The position numbers and the translations under genes are program-made. A DNA stretch of 64,000 bases from Verrucomicrobiaceae bacterium (GTDB lineage Bacteria; Verrucomicrobiota; Verrucomicrobiia; Verrucomicrobiales; Verrucomicrobiaceae). This document shows positions 44,621 to 53,552 of this stretch, piece by piece. The notes below the pieces were generated by a model. That model was not told the origin of the DNA. It worked only from the letters and a program-made list of their open reading frames with translations, and searched no databases. Location: contig JAEUHM010000010.1 of NCBI GenBank assembly GCA_016795485.1, forward strand, positions 78,652-142,651. Direction: 5' to 3'. Position 1 is the first letter of the stretch. Every line of letters starts with the position of its first letter.

Positions 44621-45385
44621 ATGAGTCTCGATTCCAGTTGGCTCTCTTTTGAGGGGCAGTTTGCCGAGCGTGTTTGCCAAAAGCTTAACGCACAGAGCGC
44701 GCTTCCGGCACCAACTCCCATCTTCATGCAAAAAGCTGTGTCCCGGCCGCCAAAGGCAGGCCAGGGCTATAAATTTGGCATTTTTGCAGGCCTTCACGGC
44801 GACGAGGAAGCTGGAATCCTCGCCACGGAAGAACTGATGCGTTGGGCGAGCACACATCCACGTGAACTCGCCGATTTTGAACTGCATTTTTATCCCGTTT
44901 GCAACCCAACCGGCTGTAGCGACAAAACGCGGCACTCCCAAGCCGGTCTGGACTTGAATCGTCACTTCTGGTGCGGCTCTACCGAGCCCGAGATTGTCTA
45001 TCTTGAGAGCGAACTCATGCGCGAGCAGTTTCACGGAATCGTTCAACTTCACAGCGATGACACCAGCCACGGTGTTTATGGCTTCGTGAGTGGCAGCATG
45101 CTTAGCGAGCTCTTGCTGCGTCCCGCGTTACAGAAGGCGGCCGAGTTCCTGCCATTCAACTACAACGAAGTGATCGACGGCTTCCAAGCGGATCAGGGCA
45201 TCATTCGAGTATGTTATGAGGGCATCCTCAGCGCTCCTGCAACTCAAAGGCCAAAGCCTTTGGAGATTGTATTTGAGACCCCAGCGCTTGCGCCAATCCC
45301 TCAGCAAGTAACCGCCACAGTAGAGGCGGTTAAGACCATACTGGCCGAGTATCGTAAGCTGCAAGCGTATGCAGCCGATCTCTGA
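44621..45385 (+). CDS. M14-family zinc carboxypeptidase / aspartoacylase-like hydrolase
   Basis: A 254-aa protein from ATG 44621; a TTG two codons upstream (44615) is the only longer option. Zinc and catalytic motifs of M14/AstE-AspA are seen: GLHGDEEAG (H-x2-E), YPVCNPTGCS, AGLDLNRHFW, HSDDTSHG (third Zn ligand His) and FETPA (catalytic Glu). No signal peptide, so cytoplasmic. Could be a murein-peptide amidase-like (MpaA) or N-acyl-amino-acid hydrolase. It follows the propeller gene by 18 bp. Confidence 0.8.
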   Translation: MSLDSSWLSFEGQFAERVCQKLNAQSALPAPTPIFMQKAVSRPPKAGQGYKFGIFAGLHGDEEAGILATEELMRWASTHPRELADFELHFYPVCNPTGCSDKTRHSQAGLDLNRHFWCGSTEPEIVYLESELMREQFHGIVQLHSDDTSHGVYGFVSGSMLSELLLRPALQKAAEFLPFNYNEVIDGFQADQGIIRVCYEGILSAPATQRPKPLEIVFETPALAPIPQQVTATVEAVKTILAEYRKLQAYAADL

Positions 45386-45441
45386 TCAATCCAAAAAACC
45401 AATTGTTGACGTATCGCTTTTTTTCGTCACGATGAAAATCG

Positions 45442-45837
45442 ATGCAAGCAACTCTCGCATTCGCCAACGCCATTGCAGATGAAACCCGGTTCCGGGTGAT
45501 CCACCTGCTGTTTGAGCGCACACTTTGTGTCTGTGAACTCGCCGACATTCTCGGCTTACCGCAGTCCACTTTGTCCAGCCATCTGCGGGTGATTCAGCGT
45601 GCGGAGATGCTCGACTGCGAGAAGCAAGGGAAATGGTTCTTCTATCGGGTGAAGGACGGCTATCGCCCGCTGCTGAAGGCGGTCTTCAAACACTTCGATA
45701 CTACACCCGCGACAGACAAGGCACTCGCGCGCGACCAACAAAAGGCCGCCAAGCGGATTGGCTGCCGCGATGAAACCTGCTGCCCGCCCGCAAAGCAGAC
45801 CAAAAGTACATCCAACCCACCAACCAAGAAATCATGA
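45442..45837 (+). CDS. arsR: ArsR-family arsenic-responsive repressor
   Basis: A 131-aa winged-helix repressor. The DNA-recognition helix region is LPQSTLSSHLRVIQRAEML. The N-terminal metal box reads LCVCELADIL, keeping Cys29 and Cys31 of the E. coli ArsR CVCDLC site but with Ala in place of the third Cys. The C-terminal tail adds GCRDETCC (Cys108, 113, 114), recalling A. ferrooxidans-type ArsR. Arsenite may thus bind at either site. Its stop overlaps the next start (ATGA). The 56-bp upstream spacer holds TTGACG but no convincing -10 box. Confidence 0.92.
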   Translation: MQATLAFANAIADETRFRVIHLLFERTLCVCELADILGLPQSTLSSHLRVIQRAEMLDCEKQGKWFFYRVKDGYRPLLKAVFKHFDTTPATDKALARDQQKAAKRIGCRDETCCPPAKQTKSTSNPPTKKS

Positions 45838-46295
45838 CGACTCTCCGCGACTTTCGCTTTCTATTGACCAAACACCCTGGAAAGACATTTCAGATCCGCC
45901 TTCCGGACGGCGCTTCCGTTCCAGAAGCATTTCACATCACCGAAGTCGGCCGTGTGCAGAAGAACTTCATCGACTGTGGCGGCACGGTTCGTTCACAAGA
46001 GACCTGCTTGTTGCAGGTGTGGCTGGGAGGCGATGATGATCATCGTCTGGCTACCGGCAAGCTCGCTGCCATCATGAACAAAGCTGGGTCACTGTTGCCT
46101 AACCTGGATGTGCCGCTCGAAGTCGAGTACGAGGACGGGCTTATTTCTCAGTACCAGGTCACCTCTACAGACGTTCAGAATGACGCCGTGGTACTCCAAC
46201 TCGGATACAAGCACACCGACTGTTTGGCCAAAGAGGTATGCGGTATACCTGAAAAGCCAGGTGCAGGATGTGGGTGTGGGCCTAACTGCTGCTAA
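45834..46295 (+). CDS. DUF6428 family protein of arsenic operons
   Basis: A 153-aa soluble protein, recognised as the DUF6428-like protein often found between arsR and arsenic genes. It has a beta-rich body (KTFQIRLPDGASVPEAFHIT, VWLGGDDDHRL, GKLAAIMNKAGSLLP) and a Cys-rich ending GAGCGCGPNCC, with further Cys at 48, 58, 130 and 136. Function is not established. The tail suggests binding of arsenite or another thiophilic metalloid, possibly in transfer to the downstream channel; this is inference. It is translationally coupled to arsR. Confidence 0.75.
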   Translation: MTTLRDFRFLLTKHPGKTFQIRLPDGASVPEAFHITEVGRVQKNFIDCGGTVRSQETCLLQVWLGGDDDHRLATGKLAAIMNKAGSLLPNLDVPLEVEYEDGLISQYQVTSTDVQNDAVVLQLGYKHTDCLAKEVCGIPEKPGAGCGCGPNCC

Positions 46296-46302
46296 CTGGC
46301 AC

Positions 46303-46962
46303 ATGAAAAAGCATCTCGCAGAGTTCCTGGGCACATTCACACTCCTGTTTGCTGGCACAGGAGCCATCATCATCAATGCCGCGAGTCAAGGAGCTATCTC
46401 ACACGCTGGCATCGCGCTCACTTTCGGACTGGTCGTACTGGCCATGATCCATACGTTCGGAGATGTTAGCGGAGCGCACTTGAATCCAGCTGTTACCATT
46501 GCTTTTGCGACAGCCAATCGTTTCGCATGGCGGCAAGTGCCTGGCTACCTCTTGAGTCAGACCCTAGGGGCACTCGCGGCGAGTTTGCTGCTTCGATTTC
46601 TGTTCCCAGAGGATTCCACCCATCTTGGGGCGACACTGCCAGCAGGAAGTGAAACACAGAGCTTTGTGCTGGAGATGGTTCTCACCTCCATTCTTATGTT
46701 AACAATTTTGAGCGTTTCGACAGGCGCCAAGGAGAAAGGGATCACGGCAGGCATCGCGATTGGCAGCGTGATTGCACTCGAGGCCATGTTTGCCGGTCCA
46801 ATCTGTGGTGCCTCCATGAACCCTGTGCGCTCCTTTGCCCCGGCCATCGTTTTGGGCCATTTTGAGCATCTCATCATCTACCTTACCGCTCCAGTCATCG
46901 GCGCGCTCCTGGCAATCCCGCTCTGCATCGGCTGTCGAGAGCCCAATTGCTGCCGAGCTTAA
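46303..46962 (+). CDS. aqpS: Aquaglyceroporin of the arsenic operon (AqpS-like)
   Basis: A 219-aa six-helix MIP channel from ATG 46303. The longer upstream frame runs over the DUF6428 gene and is not coding. The first pore motif is intact ([10 protein letters not shown]). The second is NPV instead of NPA ([14 protein letters not shown]). In Sinorhizobium, AqpS exports arsenite made by ArsC when no ArsB pump exists; the operon here has the same logic and no ArsB or Acr3. The cytosolic C-terminus ends [12 protein letters not shown], resembling the ArsR tail. Confidence 0.9.
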   Translation: MKKHLAEFLGTFTLLFAGTGAIIINAASQGAISHAGIALTFGLVVLAMIHTFGDVSGAHLNPAVTIAFATANRFAWRQVPGYLLSQTLGALAASLLLRFLFPEDSTHLGATLPAGSETQSFVLEMVLTSILMLTILSVSTGAKEKGITAGIAIGSVIALEAMFAGPICGASMNPVRSFAPAIVLGHFEHLIIYLTAPVIGALLAIPLCIGCREPNCCRA

Positions 46963-46982
46963 ACCCAGCCTCAAGCTTCATC

Positions 46983-47426
46983 ATGCCCACTATTCTCATT
47001 CTCTGCACTGGCAACTCATGTCGTTCACACCTCGCTGAAGGTATTCTCCGTCAGGCTCTCGGAACTGGATTCAACGTGGCAAGTGCTGGGTCCAAACCCG
47101 CTGGTTATGTGCACCCTCTCGCCATCAAGGCCATGGCAGAGATAGGCATCGACATCAGTGCGCATCGCTCCAAGCATCTCGACGAGTTCCTAAATCAAGA
47201 TGTTGAAACCGTGATCACCGTCTGTGGGAATGCAGATCAAGCTTGCCCCATGTTCCCAGGTCAGGTGAATCGTCATCATTGGGGTTTTGACGACCCAGCC
47301 CACGCCACCGGCACAGAAGAGGAACAGCTCGCCGTCTTCCGCCGAGTTCGAGATGAAATCCGCCGCGTGTTCGAAGCCTACGCTTCCGGCAGGTTGGATG
47401 AGCAGAAGCGCGCTCAAACAGCCTGA
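46983..47426 (+). CDS. arsC: Arsenate reductase, thioredoxin-coupled (LMW-PTP type)
   Basis: A 147-aa protein from ATG 46983. The phosphatase loop CTGNSCRS (C-x5-R) lies at the N-terminus, and the redox pair is in [14 protein letters not shown], matching Cys82 and Cys89 of S. aureus ArsC. It reduces arsenate to arsenite using thioredoxin. The active site Asp in the FDDPA loop is present. It is the last gene of the arsR-DUF6428-aqpS-arsC operon. Confidence 0.93.
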   Translation: MPTILILCTGNSCRSHLAEGILRQALGTGFNVASAGSKPAGYVHPLAIKAMAEIGIDISAHRSKHLDEFLNQDVETVITVCGNADQACPMFPGQVNRHHWGFDDPAHATGTEEEQLAVFRRVRDEIRRVFEAYASGRLDEQKRAQTA

Positions 47427-47531
47427 GTAAGCAGAAGTGAGTAGCTCCAGACAAGTCAACGCATGCCGTTCTACTTGTCGGCATCGGTGCGCACGTTGGT
47501 GAAGCAGTGAGCAACACGACGCGCTCTCAGT

Positions 47532-47557
47532 GATGCATCTCGATTCGGGGATGCATC
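47532..47557. promoter_or_regulatory. Pair of GATGCATC palindromes upstream of the porin gene
   Basis: Two identical 8-bp palindromes (47532-47539 and 47550-47557) are 18 bp apart, start to start, and 31-56 bp before the porin start. Such spacing could serve a dimeric regulator, but chance occurrence is not excluded. The rest of the 161-bp spacer after arsC shows no clear terminator. Confidence 0.25.
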
Positions 47558-47587
47558 TGCAGCGAGACGTGCTCCAATCCTCGAATC

Positions 47588-49003
47588 GTGCCATCTTCGA
47601 GGAACAAAATAACTATCGCATGGAGGACTTTCGGGTTCTTCGTCTTTGTAATAGCCGCATCCCTGCGAGCGGATGGCGTACGTTCCTTTTACCATCCTCC
47701 GCAAAGCTACAGCACCACTCGCGATCCGGATGTGCCTAAGTACGCACGCCATGCACCAGACACAGATTACGATCTGCTACAACACGCGAACTGGCTAGAC
47801 ATTGGCCTGGATTATCGTTTTCGCTTCGAGTACCGCGATGACGACATCCGCCGCCCGGTCGGTGGACTTGATACTCCATTTCTTCATCGCACCCGAGCCT
47901 ATCTAGGCGTTCATGACGTCCTCGATCCATTTCGTTTCGCCGTCGAGTTGCAAGACTCAAGACGCTACGGCAGCGATTTCGAGCGAGATAACCGCGACAT
48001 CAACGAGTTCGAACTCATTCGCCTTCAAGCAGAGCTCTACTTCGATGACTGGCTGGATAAAGATGATCTGGGAAACAAGCGCCCTGTATTTGTTCGCTAC
48101 GGGATCCAAAACTTCGAGTTCCTAGACCGCCGCCTCATCGGAAACAATCAGTGGCGCAATACTGCAAACACCGGCTTGGGATTCAGAGCAGCGATTGGCC
48201 AGGATGACAACGACTGGAGCCTTGACTTGCTCGCCATTCAACCGTTAGAGCGCCAACTCTATGAATGGGACGAGCCCCTCGACGGCCAGTGGGTCTACGC
48301 GATAATCGGCCACTGGCGCAGATGGTCGGAGTTCATCACTCTCGAGCCATTCTATCTCGCCCTGGATCAAAAAACGACCTCGGAGACCGCTGCCCGCACG
48401 GTTCACTCCCCAGGTTTCCGCGCTTATGGGACTGTTGCTGATTCGGGCTTCGATTTTGATTTCAGTGTGATCCGTCAGTTTGGAGACAACGATGGACGCA
48501 ACATCGATGCCTGGGGAGGCACTGCGGAAGTTGGCTACCGTTTCAAACTGCCGTGGAAGCCACGTCTCAGCGCATTCTATGGTTATGCTTCGGGTGACAA
48601 AGATCCGAACGATAACGAGGACAATCGGTTTGAGCGCTTCTACGGCTTCGGTCGTCCATGGTCAGCCAACGACTACATCGTCTACGAGAACATCAAAGCA
48701 CCCAAGCTCCGAGTCGAGCTCACGCCGAGTGACAAACTCCGTATCGACTTCGGCTACAACTGGTATTCACTCGCCAGCAGTTCAGACCGCTTCTATGCCG
48801 CTGACAAAGTTCAGGACAAAACTGGCCGCAGTGGTGACTCCATCGGACATGAGTTCGACATCCGAGCCCGCTGGCAAGTGACCAAGAAGCTGGAACTCAT
48901 CGCTGGCTATGCGCACTTCACGGCAGGTGACTTCACCCGAAACGCCATCCGCCCTGGTGACACCGACTTTGCGTATTTGGAGTGTAACCTTGTGCTGTTC
49001 TAG
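47588..49003 (+). CDS. Alginate-export-type outer membrane beta-barrel protein
   Basis: A 471-aa protein beginning at GTG 47588, the only start that gives the signal peptide (WRTFGFFVFVIAASLRADG). The body alternates aromatic beta-strands typical of PF13372 alginate export porins: DIGLDYRFRFEYRDDD, FLHRTRAYLGVHDVL, FVRYGIQNFEFLDRRLIG and an RNTANTGLGFRAAIG block. The final residue is Phe, the usual C-terminal signature of an outer-membrane barrel. Substrate unknown. Alternatively it is a general DUF1302-like porin. It follows arsC by 161 bp, so link to arsenic is uncertain. Confidence 0.75.
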   Translation: MPSSRNKITIAWRTFGFFVFVIAASLRADGVRSFYHPPQSYSTTRDPDVPKYARHAPDTDYDLLQHANWLDIGLDYRFRFEYRDDDIRRPVGGLDTPFLHRTRAYLGVHDVLDPFRFAVELQDSRRYGSDFERDNRDINEFELIRLQAELYFDDWLDKDDLGNKRPVFVRYGIQNFEFLDRRLIGNNQWRNTANTGLGFRAAIGQDDNDWSLDLLAIQPLERQLYEWDEPLDGQWVYAIIGHWRRWSEFITLEPFYLALDQKTTSETAARTVHSPGFRAYGTVADSGFDFDFSVIRQFGDNDGRNIDAWGGTAEVGYRFKLPWKPRLSAFYGYASGDKDPNDNEDNRFERFYGFGRPWSANDYIVYENIKAPKLRVELTPSDKLRIDFGYNWYSLASSSDRFYAADKVQDKTGRSGDSIGHEFDIRARWQVTKKLELIAGYAHFTAGDFTRNAIRPGDTDFAYLECNLVLF

Positions 49004-49015
49004 GTGGAGCGAGTC

Positions 49016-49909
49016 TCACTTCACTCCCAGCTTTTCTGCAATGAAGCCAAACAGATCCGGATGCTTCACTTGCTTGCTGCCGGGGTAGTTCAACTCATAG
49101 TCTATCCCTGCTTCTTTGAGTTTCGGTTCGATGCCAACCCCGAAGTTGGCTGAGTGTGGCGGGTCTTTGAATGGCTGGCCGAGAGCAGGAACTGAGTCGT
49201 AGAACAAATACACTGGCGGATCGTCCGCGCTGACGAGTTCGTACGGTGAGAACTTTTTGATCCAGGGAAGCAAGGCATCTCGCTGGTCGAGAAAGGCCTG
49301 CATCGAAGGTAACGCAAACGCATGATGCCCATAGTCATTGTTTGGTATCCACTCCTTCATCTGTTTTGGATCCAACGAGGTCTGTGGGACAAATCCGAAT
49401 GCACAAGTCACGCGTGTTGACTCGCGGGCCACCGGATCATCACTCTCGGGCTCGGCCATGTCTGGATGAAATGCAAGCCAGAGACTTCCAAACCCTCCCG
49501 CAGACCCACCACAAGCCGCCACACGTTGTTTATCCAGATTCCAATCGGTTGCCTTGGTGCGAGAGAACTGCAGAGCCCGCGCTGCATCTTCGAGACAAGC
49601 CTTCACGGGTGGATCGATCTTCTGCTCTATCGCCTGGGGGATGAACCGGTAGTTAATCGCCACGACTGAAATGCCACGGGATAGGCATAGCTGAAGAAAA
49701 TCAGGCCTGCCCTTGTCTCCAACCATCCATCCACCTCCATGAATGAAGAACATCCACGGCCGCGGCGTGGTGCCCGCAGCCTGCCACACGTCCAGGACTT
49801 GACGCTCATGCTTGCCATATGGCACATTGGTGAGCTTTGGCGGCGGTAACTCCTGGGCAGAGAGGAATGCAGAACCCAATCCGAATAAGACAGCAAAGCG
49901 GAGTAACAT
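49016..49909 (-). CDS. Secreted alpha/beta-hydrolase (esterase/lipase-like)
   Basis: A 297-aa protein from ATG 49909, which starts the signal peptide MLLRFAVLFGLGSAFLSAQ; a GTG at 49927 would only add six residues. The carboxylesterase/HSL family is shown by FFIHGGGWMVGD (oxyanion hole), the nucleophile elbow GGSAGGFGS, and a C-terminal His in KHPDLFGF. It likely removes acyl or acetyl groups from polysaccharide in the periplasm. It ends 12 bp from the convergent porin stop. Confidence 0.82.
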   Translation of the reverse strand: MLLRFAVLFGLGSAFLSAQELPPPKLTNVPYGKHERQVLDVWQAAGTTPRPWMFFIHGGGWMVGDKGRPDFLQLCLSRGISVVAINYRFIPQAIEQKIDPPVKACLEDAARALQFSRTKATDWNLDKQRVAACGGSAGGFGSLWLAFHPDMAEPESDDPVARESTRVTCAFGFVPQTSLDPKQMKEWIPNNDYGHHAFALPSMQAFLDQRDALLPWIKKFSPYELVSADDPPVYLFYDSVPALGQPFKDPPHSANFGVGIEPKLKEAGIDYELNYPGSKQVKHPDLFGFIAEKLGVK

Positions 49910-50062
49910 ATCCGACACTATGGCCACTTCTTCGGTTTTGGATAGCTCACGGGAAAGTTTTGAAGCTGCACCCAGCCTGCAAACTTGCCTTTTTGTTCTG
50001 GGAATAGAGCTCTCGATGCTCTTCGGGTCGCCAACTGAAACGTGAGCAACTCACCTGTTCGG

Positions 50063-50665
50063 CTACAACTTCTTCAATTGAATGTGCCGATACTCCATGA
50101 CGCCTCGGTCACCCTCTAGGCCAATGGGACCCAACGGCGGCAATGCGAGAGCCGCCTCCAGCACCTCACCATTGCAAGTGCAGTGCGCCACGCCCTTTTT
50201 CACGGTGACTTCCATCTGATTCCAATCCTGAGGTTTGTAAGCCTTCAGGTCTTTGTAAGGCCCAGCAACGAGATAATCGCGACACTGAAGCTGTGGTTTG
50301 ATGATGAACACACCACTGTCAGCATTCACCGAAGCGCGAAACTCCAACTTCAACACAAAGTCACCCGAGAACTCTTCCACCGTGTAGATTTGCCCCGTCA
50401 GCTTGTCTGCCTCTGTCGGAAAAGTCACCGCAATGACTCCATCCCGCACAATGTAGCGACCTGCATCGGCTGCTTCGGTCTTACCGTCATGTTTATCCAG
50501 GATAGCGCCCGGCTTCGGATCATCCTTCTTCGTCTTCACACGAAAACACCAGCCCGTGAGGTCTTTGCCATTAAACAAGGAAACAAACCCCGCTTCGGGT
50601 TGCCAGTCTTGAGCTTGGGCAACGGTAGTCGCTAGGGTAAAAAGAAGAAGAATGGATCGGATCAT
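50063..50665 (-). CDS. Secreted DUF1080 (3-keto-disaccharide hydrolase-like) protein
   Basis: A 200-aa protein from ATG 50665, with a signal peptide (MIRSILLLFTLATTVAQA). The DUF1080 (PF06439) fold, a concanavalin-like jelly roll, begins with AGFVSLFNGKDLTGW. It continues with TGQIYTVEEFSGDFVLKLEF and a typical ending GPIGLEGDRGVMEYRHIQLK. Recent work links the family to 3-keto-glycoside cleavage; the substrate here is unknown. It is very common in Verrucomicrobiota and Planctomycetota. It lies 96 bp after a sulfatase on the same strand. Confidence 0.88.
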   Translation of the reverse strand: MIRSILLLFTLATTVAQAQDWQPEAGFVSLFNGKDLTGWCFRVKTKKDDPKPGAILDKHDGKTEAADAGRYIVRDGVIAVTFPTEADKLTGQIYTVEEFSGDFVLKLEFRASVNADSGVFIIKPQLQCRDYLVAGPYKDLKAYKPQDWNQMEVTVKKGVAHCTCNGEVLEAALALPPLGPIGLEGDRGVMEYRHIQLKKL

Positions 50666-50761
50666 GACGCCAATGGAGAGCAATTAACCAGGATGGCAAG
50701 GACCTGCACCGAAGAAAAACCCCGTCTCCTCATCGGATGAGGCAGGCTGCATATCAGCTAT

Positions 50762-52171
50762 CTACTTCACCGGAGCTGGGTGACCTCTCAAGATGGTGCT
50801 TAACCGCTCCACCACTTCGGCCTGATCCTTGACGTGATTCTTTGTCTCCAGCGGGTCCGTTTCGTAATCGTAGAGCTCTTTTTCTCCGCCCCAGTCGACA
50901 AACCGATAGCGCTCGGTGCGGATCACGCGGCCCATCGACTGTTTTGGAAAGCAGTGATACGCGTGATCTCGCACGCGCTCGGTGGGATCACGCAAGACCG
51001 GCACTAGACTCACACCATCCACGGGTTGTGGACCCATAGGTGCCGGAAGCCCGGCAAGTTCACAGAGAGTTGGAAAAACATCCACGGACTCTGTTAATTG
51101 CCGAGTCATCGTTCCCGCTTTGCTCACTCCTGGAGCCTTGATGATGAGCGGAATGCGTGTCGCCTGTTCGTAGTTGGTGTGCTTGGTCCAGAAGCCGTGA
51201 TCTCCAAGATGAAAACCGTGGTCACCCCATAGCACGACGATCGTGTTTGCCGCAGCCGGGGAGGCCCGCAGAGCATCCAGCACCTTACCGATCTGCGCAT
51301 CAACGTAACTCGTGCCAGCATAGTAGCCGTGGATCAATTTTCGCTGCATCTCGGGTGACACTGGTTCGTCAATGTCGTAGGCCACAAGCTCCCCGCCCTT
51401 CTTGTGAGCGACTTTGGGCGAGTCTGCTGGAGGAGTCGTGATCTTTGGCTGCGGAAGTTTGCCAGGATCATGCATATCCCAGTATTTTTTTGGCGCGGAG
51501 AATGGAAGGTGGGGTCTGACAAATCCTGCCGCCATGAAGAATGGCTGCTTGGCATCCTTCAGTCGGCGGATCACCTCTGCGGCAACACGTCCGTCCGCAT
51601 AGTCGTCGTCTTTCACATCGGGCGATTCAAAAGCAGGACCGCGCGGCAATTGTTGAATGCGATCCAATTGCTGGTTAGTGAAGAGCGCTTCTTCACGTGT
51701 AAGGCTTCCGCTCGTGGCCCCAGCATACTCGATAACCTTGTCTTTAAAGACGGGCTCGGTGAAAGACGACGGGTCTCCTTCATTCCCGTGGCCTACGTGA
51801 AAAACTTTGCCCACCGAGTGCGTGACGTAGCCACCGTGCTTCGAAAAATGCTGGGGCATCGTCACGGCGTCAGGCAATACCTTCCGCAGTTTGCTTCCCA
51901 AACCGTAGAGGCCCGTCGAAGTCGAGCGCGATCCCAACATCAGCGTGAATCGTGACGGCGCGCACACGGCTTGATTGCAATAGGCCATATCAAAGCGCAC
52001 TCCTTCATCTGCCAACTTATCGATGTTCGGTGTTTTCGCTGCCTCGTCTCCGTAGCAACCAAGTGCGGGCTTCAAATCGTCCACCAAGATCAACAAAACA
52101 TTGGGGGATGCGGCATGAAGCAGCCCATTGAAGCAAATGATGGCGCCAATCAGGCTCTGAAGTTTAATCAC
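50762..52171 (-). CDS. Secreted sulfatase (iduronate-2-sulfatase-like)
   Basis: A 469-aa type I sulfatase. I set the start at GTG 52171 because it is preceded by AAGGAAA at good spacing and gives the signal peptide IKLQSLIGAIICFNGLLHA; an upstream ATG would lie within the other sulfatase gene. Metal-site VLLILVDDLKPALGCYGD, formylglycine motif CAPSR within AVCAPSRFTLMLG, and GDHGFHLGDHGFW are seen. The GDHG and LGDHG pattern is of the iduronate-2-sulfatase-like S1 group. It starts one base after the previous sulfatase stop, so the two are coupled. Confidence 0.92.
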   Translation of the reverse strand: MIKLQSLIGAIICFNGLLHAASPNVLLILVDDLKPALGCYGDEAAKTPNIDKLADEGVRFDMAYCNQAVCAPSRFTLMLGSRSTSTGLYGLGSKLRKVLPDAVTMPQHFSKHGGYVTHSVGKVFHVGHGNEGDPSSFTEPVFKDKVIEYAGATSGSLTREEALFTNQQLDRIQQLPRGPAFESPDVKDDDYADGRVAAEVIRRLKDAKQPFFMAAGFVRPHLPFSAPKKYWDMHDPGKLPQPKITTPPADSPKVAHKKGGELVAYDIDEPVSPEMQRKLIHGYYAGTSYVDAQIGKVLDALRASPAAANTIVVLWGDHGFHLGDHGFWTKHTNYEQATRIPLIIKAPGVSKAGTMTRQLTESVDVFPTLCELAGLPAPMGPQPVDGVSLVPVLRDPTERVRDHAYHCFPKQSMGRVIRTERYRFVDWGGEKELYDYETDPLETKNHVKDQAEVVERLSTILRGHPAPVK

Positions 52172-52172
52172 G

Positions 52173-53552
52173 TCACTTTCCTTTCTTCTTCCTCTCGATG
52201 ACCTCGAACTTATCACTCAGCAACAACGGCACGCCCGTGACTGCCTGTTGATCTCCGGTCTCCTTCATCCAAGCACTGAGCGCTTGGCTCAGTTTGGTGA
52301 GTTCTCCAGCATGTTGCTCATTTTTGGCCAAGTTGTTCAACTCGTATGGATCGTTATTCAGATCGTAAAGCTCCTCGGCAGGTCGCTCGCGATATCGTTT
52401 CACAATGACGTCGGCGCGCGGATCGTTTTGAGCTGCTCGCTCCCATGACGCAAAGTAGGTAAGGCTGTCTTCCTTCGCGCTGCGGTCGATGTGGCTCGTG
52501 AAGCGAAACTCAGGATGAAGGTTGCGGATGTATTTCCAGCGTGCCGTGCGCACGGAGCGTGCAGGATACACGTTCATATTGTTGTCATTGCTGTGCGTGG
52601 TGAAGATGGCCTCACGATGAGACTCTGATTGACCCGTGATGACTGGGAGCAATGACTTGCCGTCGATTCCTTGTGGAGTTGTGCCACCGCCGACTTCCAC
52701 AAGTGTGGGCAAGATGTCAATCCATTGCGCGAGTGCGTTGGTCTTCGTTGAGGGAGCCACTCTGCCGTCCCAACGAACAATCATTGGCACGCGGATGCCC
52801 TCATCATAGAGGTTCCACTTTCCGAACGGGAGTTGTGCTCCGTGATCGCTCGTTTGAAGGTAGAAGGTGTTCTGGTTACCAAGGCATTGTTGCGCGGCCT
52901 CATACACAGCGCCGATCTCCTCATCCATCTTGATCACCGCATTTACATAACGAGCCCGGTACTGCCGATACTCCGGTGTATCAATGTGCATGGGAGGAAC
53001 ACGCACATCGCTGGGATTGACCTCTTCCGGTGCTGGGAGCGGCACGTGCGGCCAATTGGTACCAAAAAACAGAGCCAGTGGCTTGTCGCTCTTCCGTTGC
53101 CTCAAGAAGTCAACACAAGCCTGCACACCTGCGTGATCGTGGTAGCCAAAGTGCTCCGCTCGATCAAATCCCTGCTCCGTGACGTGAGCGTAGTGGCTGG
53201 TTTTGCCGAAACTCACGACTTCGTATCCCAACTCCTTCAAATAGGCAGGGATCCGCTTCGAATGCCCGTGGGGTTTTGAATGATTGGGCTCCGCGCCATT
53301 TCGAGCAGGATACATTCCTGTAAAAAATGCCGCGCGGCTAGGCGCACAGCTCGGCGAGTTCACAAACGCACGTTCAAAGACCATTCCTTTGGTGGCCATC
53401 CGGTCCAAATGAGGTGTTGGAATGTCCTTTGCTCCGTAGACGCTCATGTCCTCGGCGCTGTGATCATCTGCCAGCAATACGACAAGATGTGGGGGGGTTG
53501 CCAGTGCACTACCCAACGCTAGCGCCACGCTGAAAACTACAGTTCTGATCAT
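52173..53552 (-). CDS. Secreted sulfatase (S1 family, heparan N-sulfatase-like)
   Basis: A 459-aa sulfatase from ATG 53552 with signal peptide (MIRTVVFSVALALGSALA). Motifs: VVLLADDHSAEDMSVYG (metal ligands), the formylglycine site CAPSR in NSPSCAPSRAAFFTG, YLQTSDHGAQLPFGKWNLYD, and a C-terminal LYDLNNDPYELNNLA. The DHGAQLPFGKW form resembles the sulfamidase-like S1 subgroup. It ends in a Lys-rich tail. The start overlaps the SASA gene stop (ATGA). No anaerobic or FGE maturase gene is in the window. Confidence 0.9.
   Translation of the reverse strand: MIRTVVFSVALALGSALATPPHLVVLLADDHSAEDMSVYGAKDIPTPHLDRMATKGMVFERAFVNSPSCAPSRAAFFTGMYPARNGAEPNHSKPHGHSKRIPAYLKELGYEVVSFGKTSHYAHVTEQGFDRAEHFGYHDHAGVQACVDFLRQRKSDKPLALFFGTNWPHVPLPAPEEVNPSDVRVPPMHIDTPEYRQYRARYVNAVIKMDEEIGAVYEAAQQCLGNQNTFYLQTSDHGAQLPFGKWNLYDEGIRVPMIVRWDGRVAPSTKTNALAQWIDILPTLVEVGGGTTPQGIDGKSLLPVITGQSESHREAIFTTHSNDNNMNVYPARSVRTARWKYIRNLHPEFRFTSHIDRSAKEDSLTYFASWERAAQNDPRADVIVKRYRERPAEELYDLNNDPYELNNLAKNEQHAGELTKLSQALSAWMKETGDQQAVTGVPLLLSDKFEVIERKKKGK

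Noticed and set aside
46108..46302. N-terminal extension of the aquaporin frame
   Set aside because: It overlaps the DUF6428 gene in another frame; the ATG at 46303 directly precedes the first conserved MIP helix.
47190..47752. Minus-strand frames around the arsC end and porin start
   Set aside because: Antisense to arsC and the porin N-terminus; no start signal or motif.
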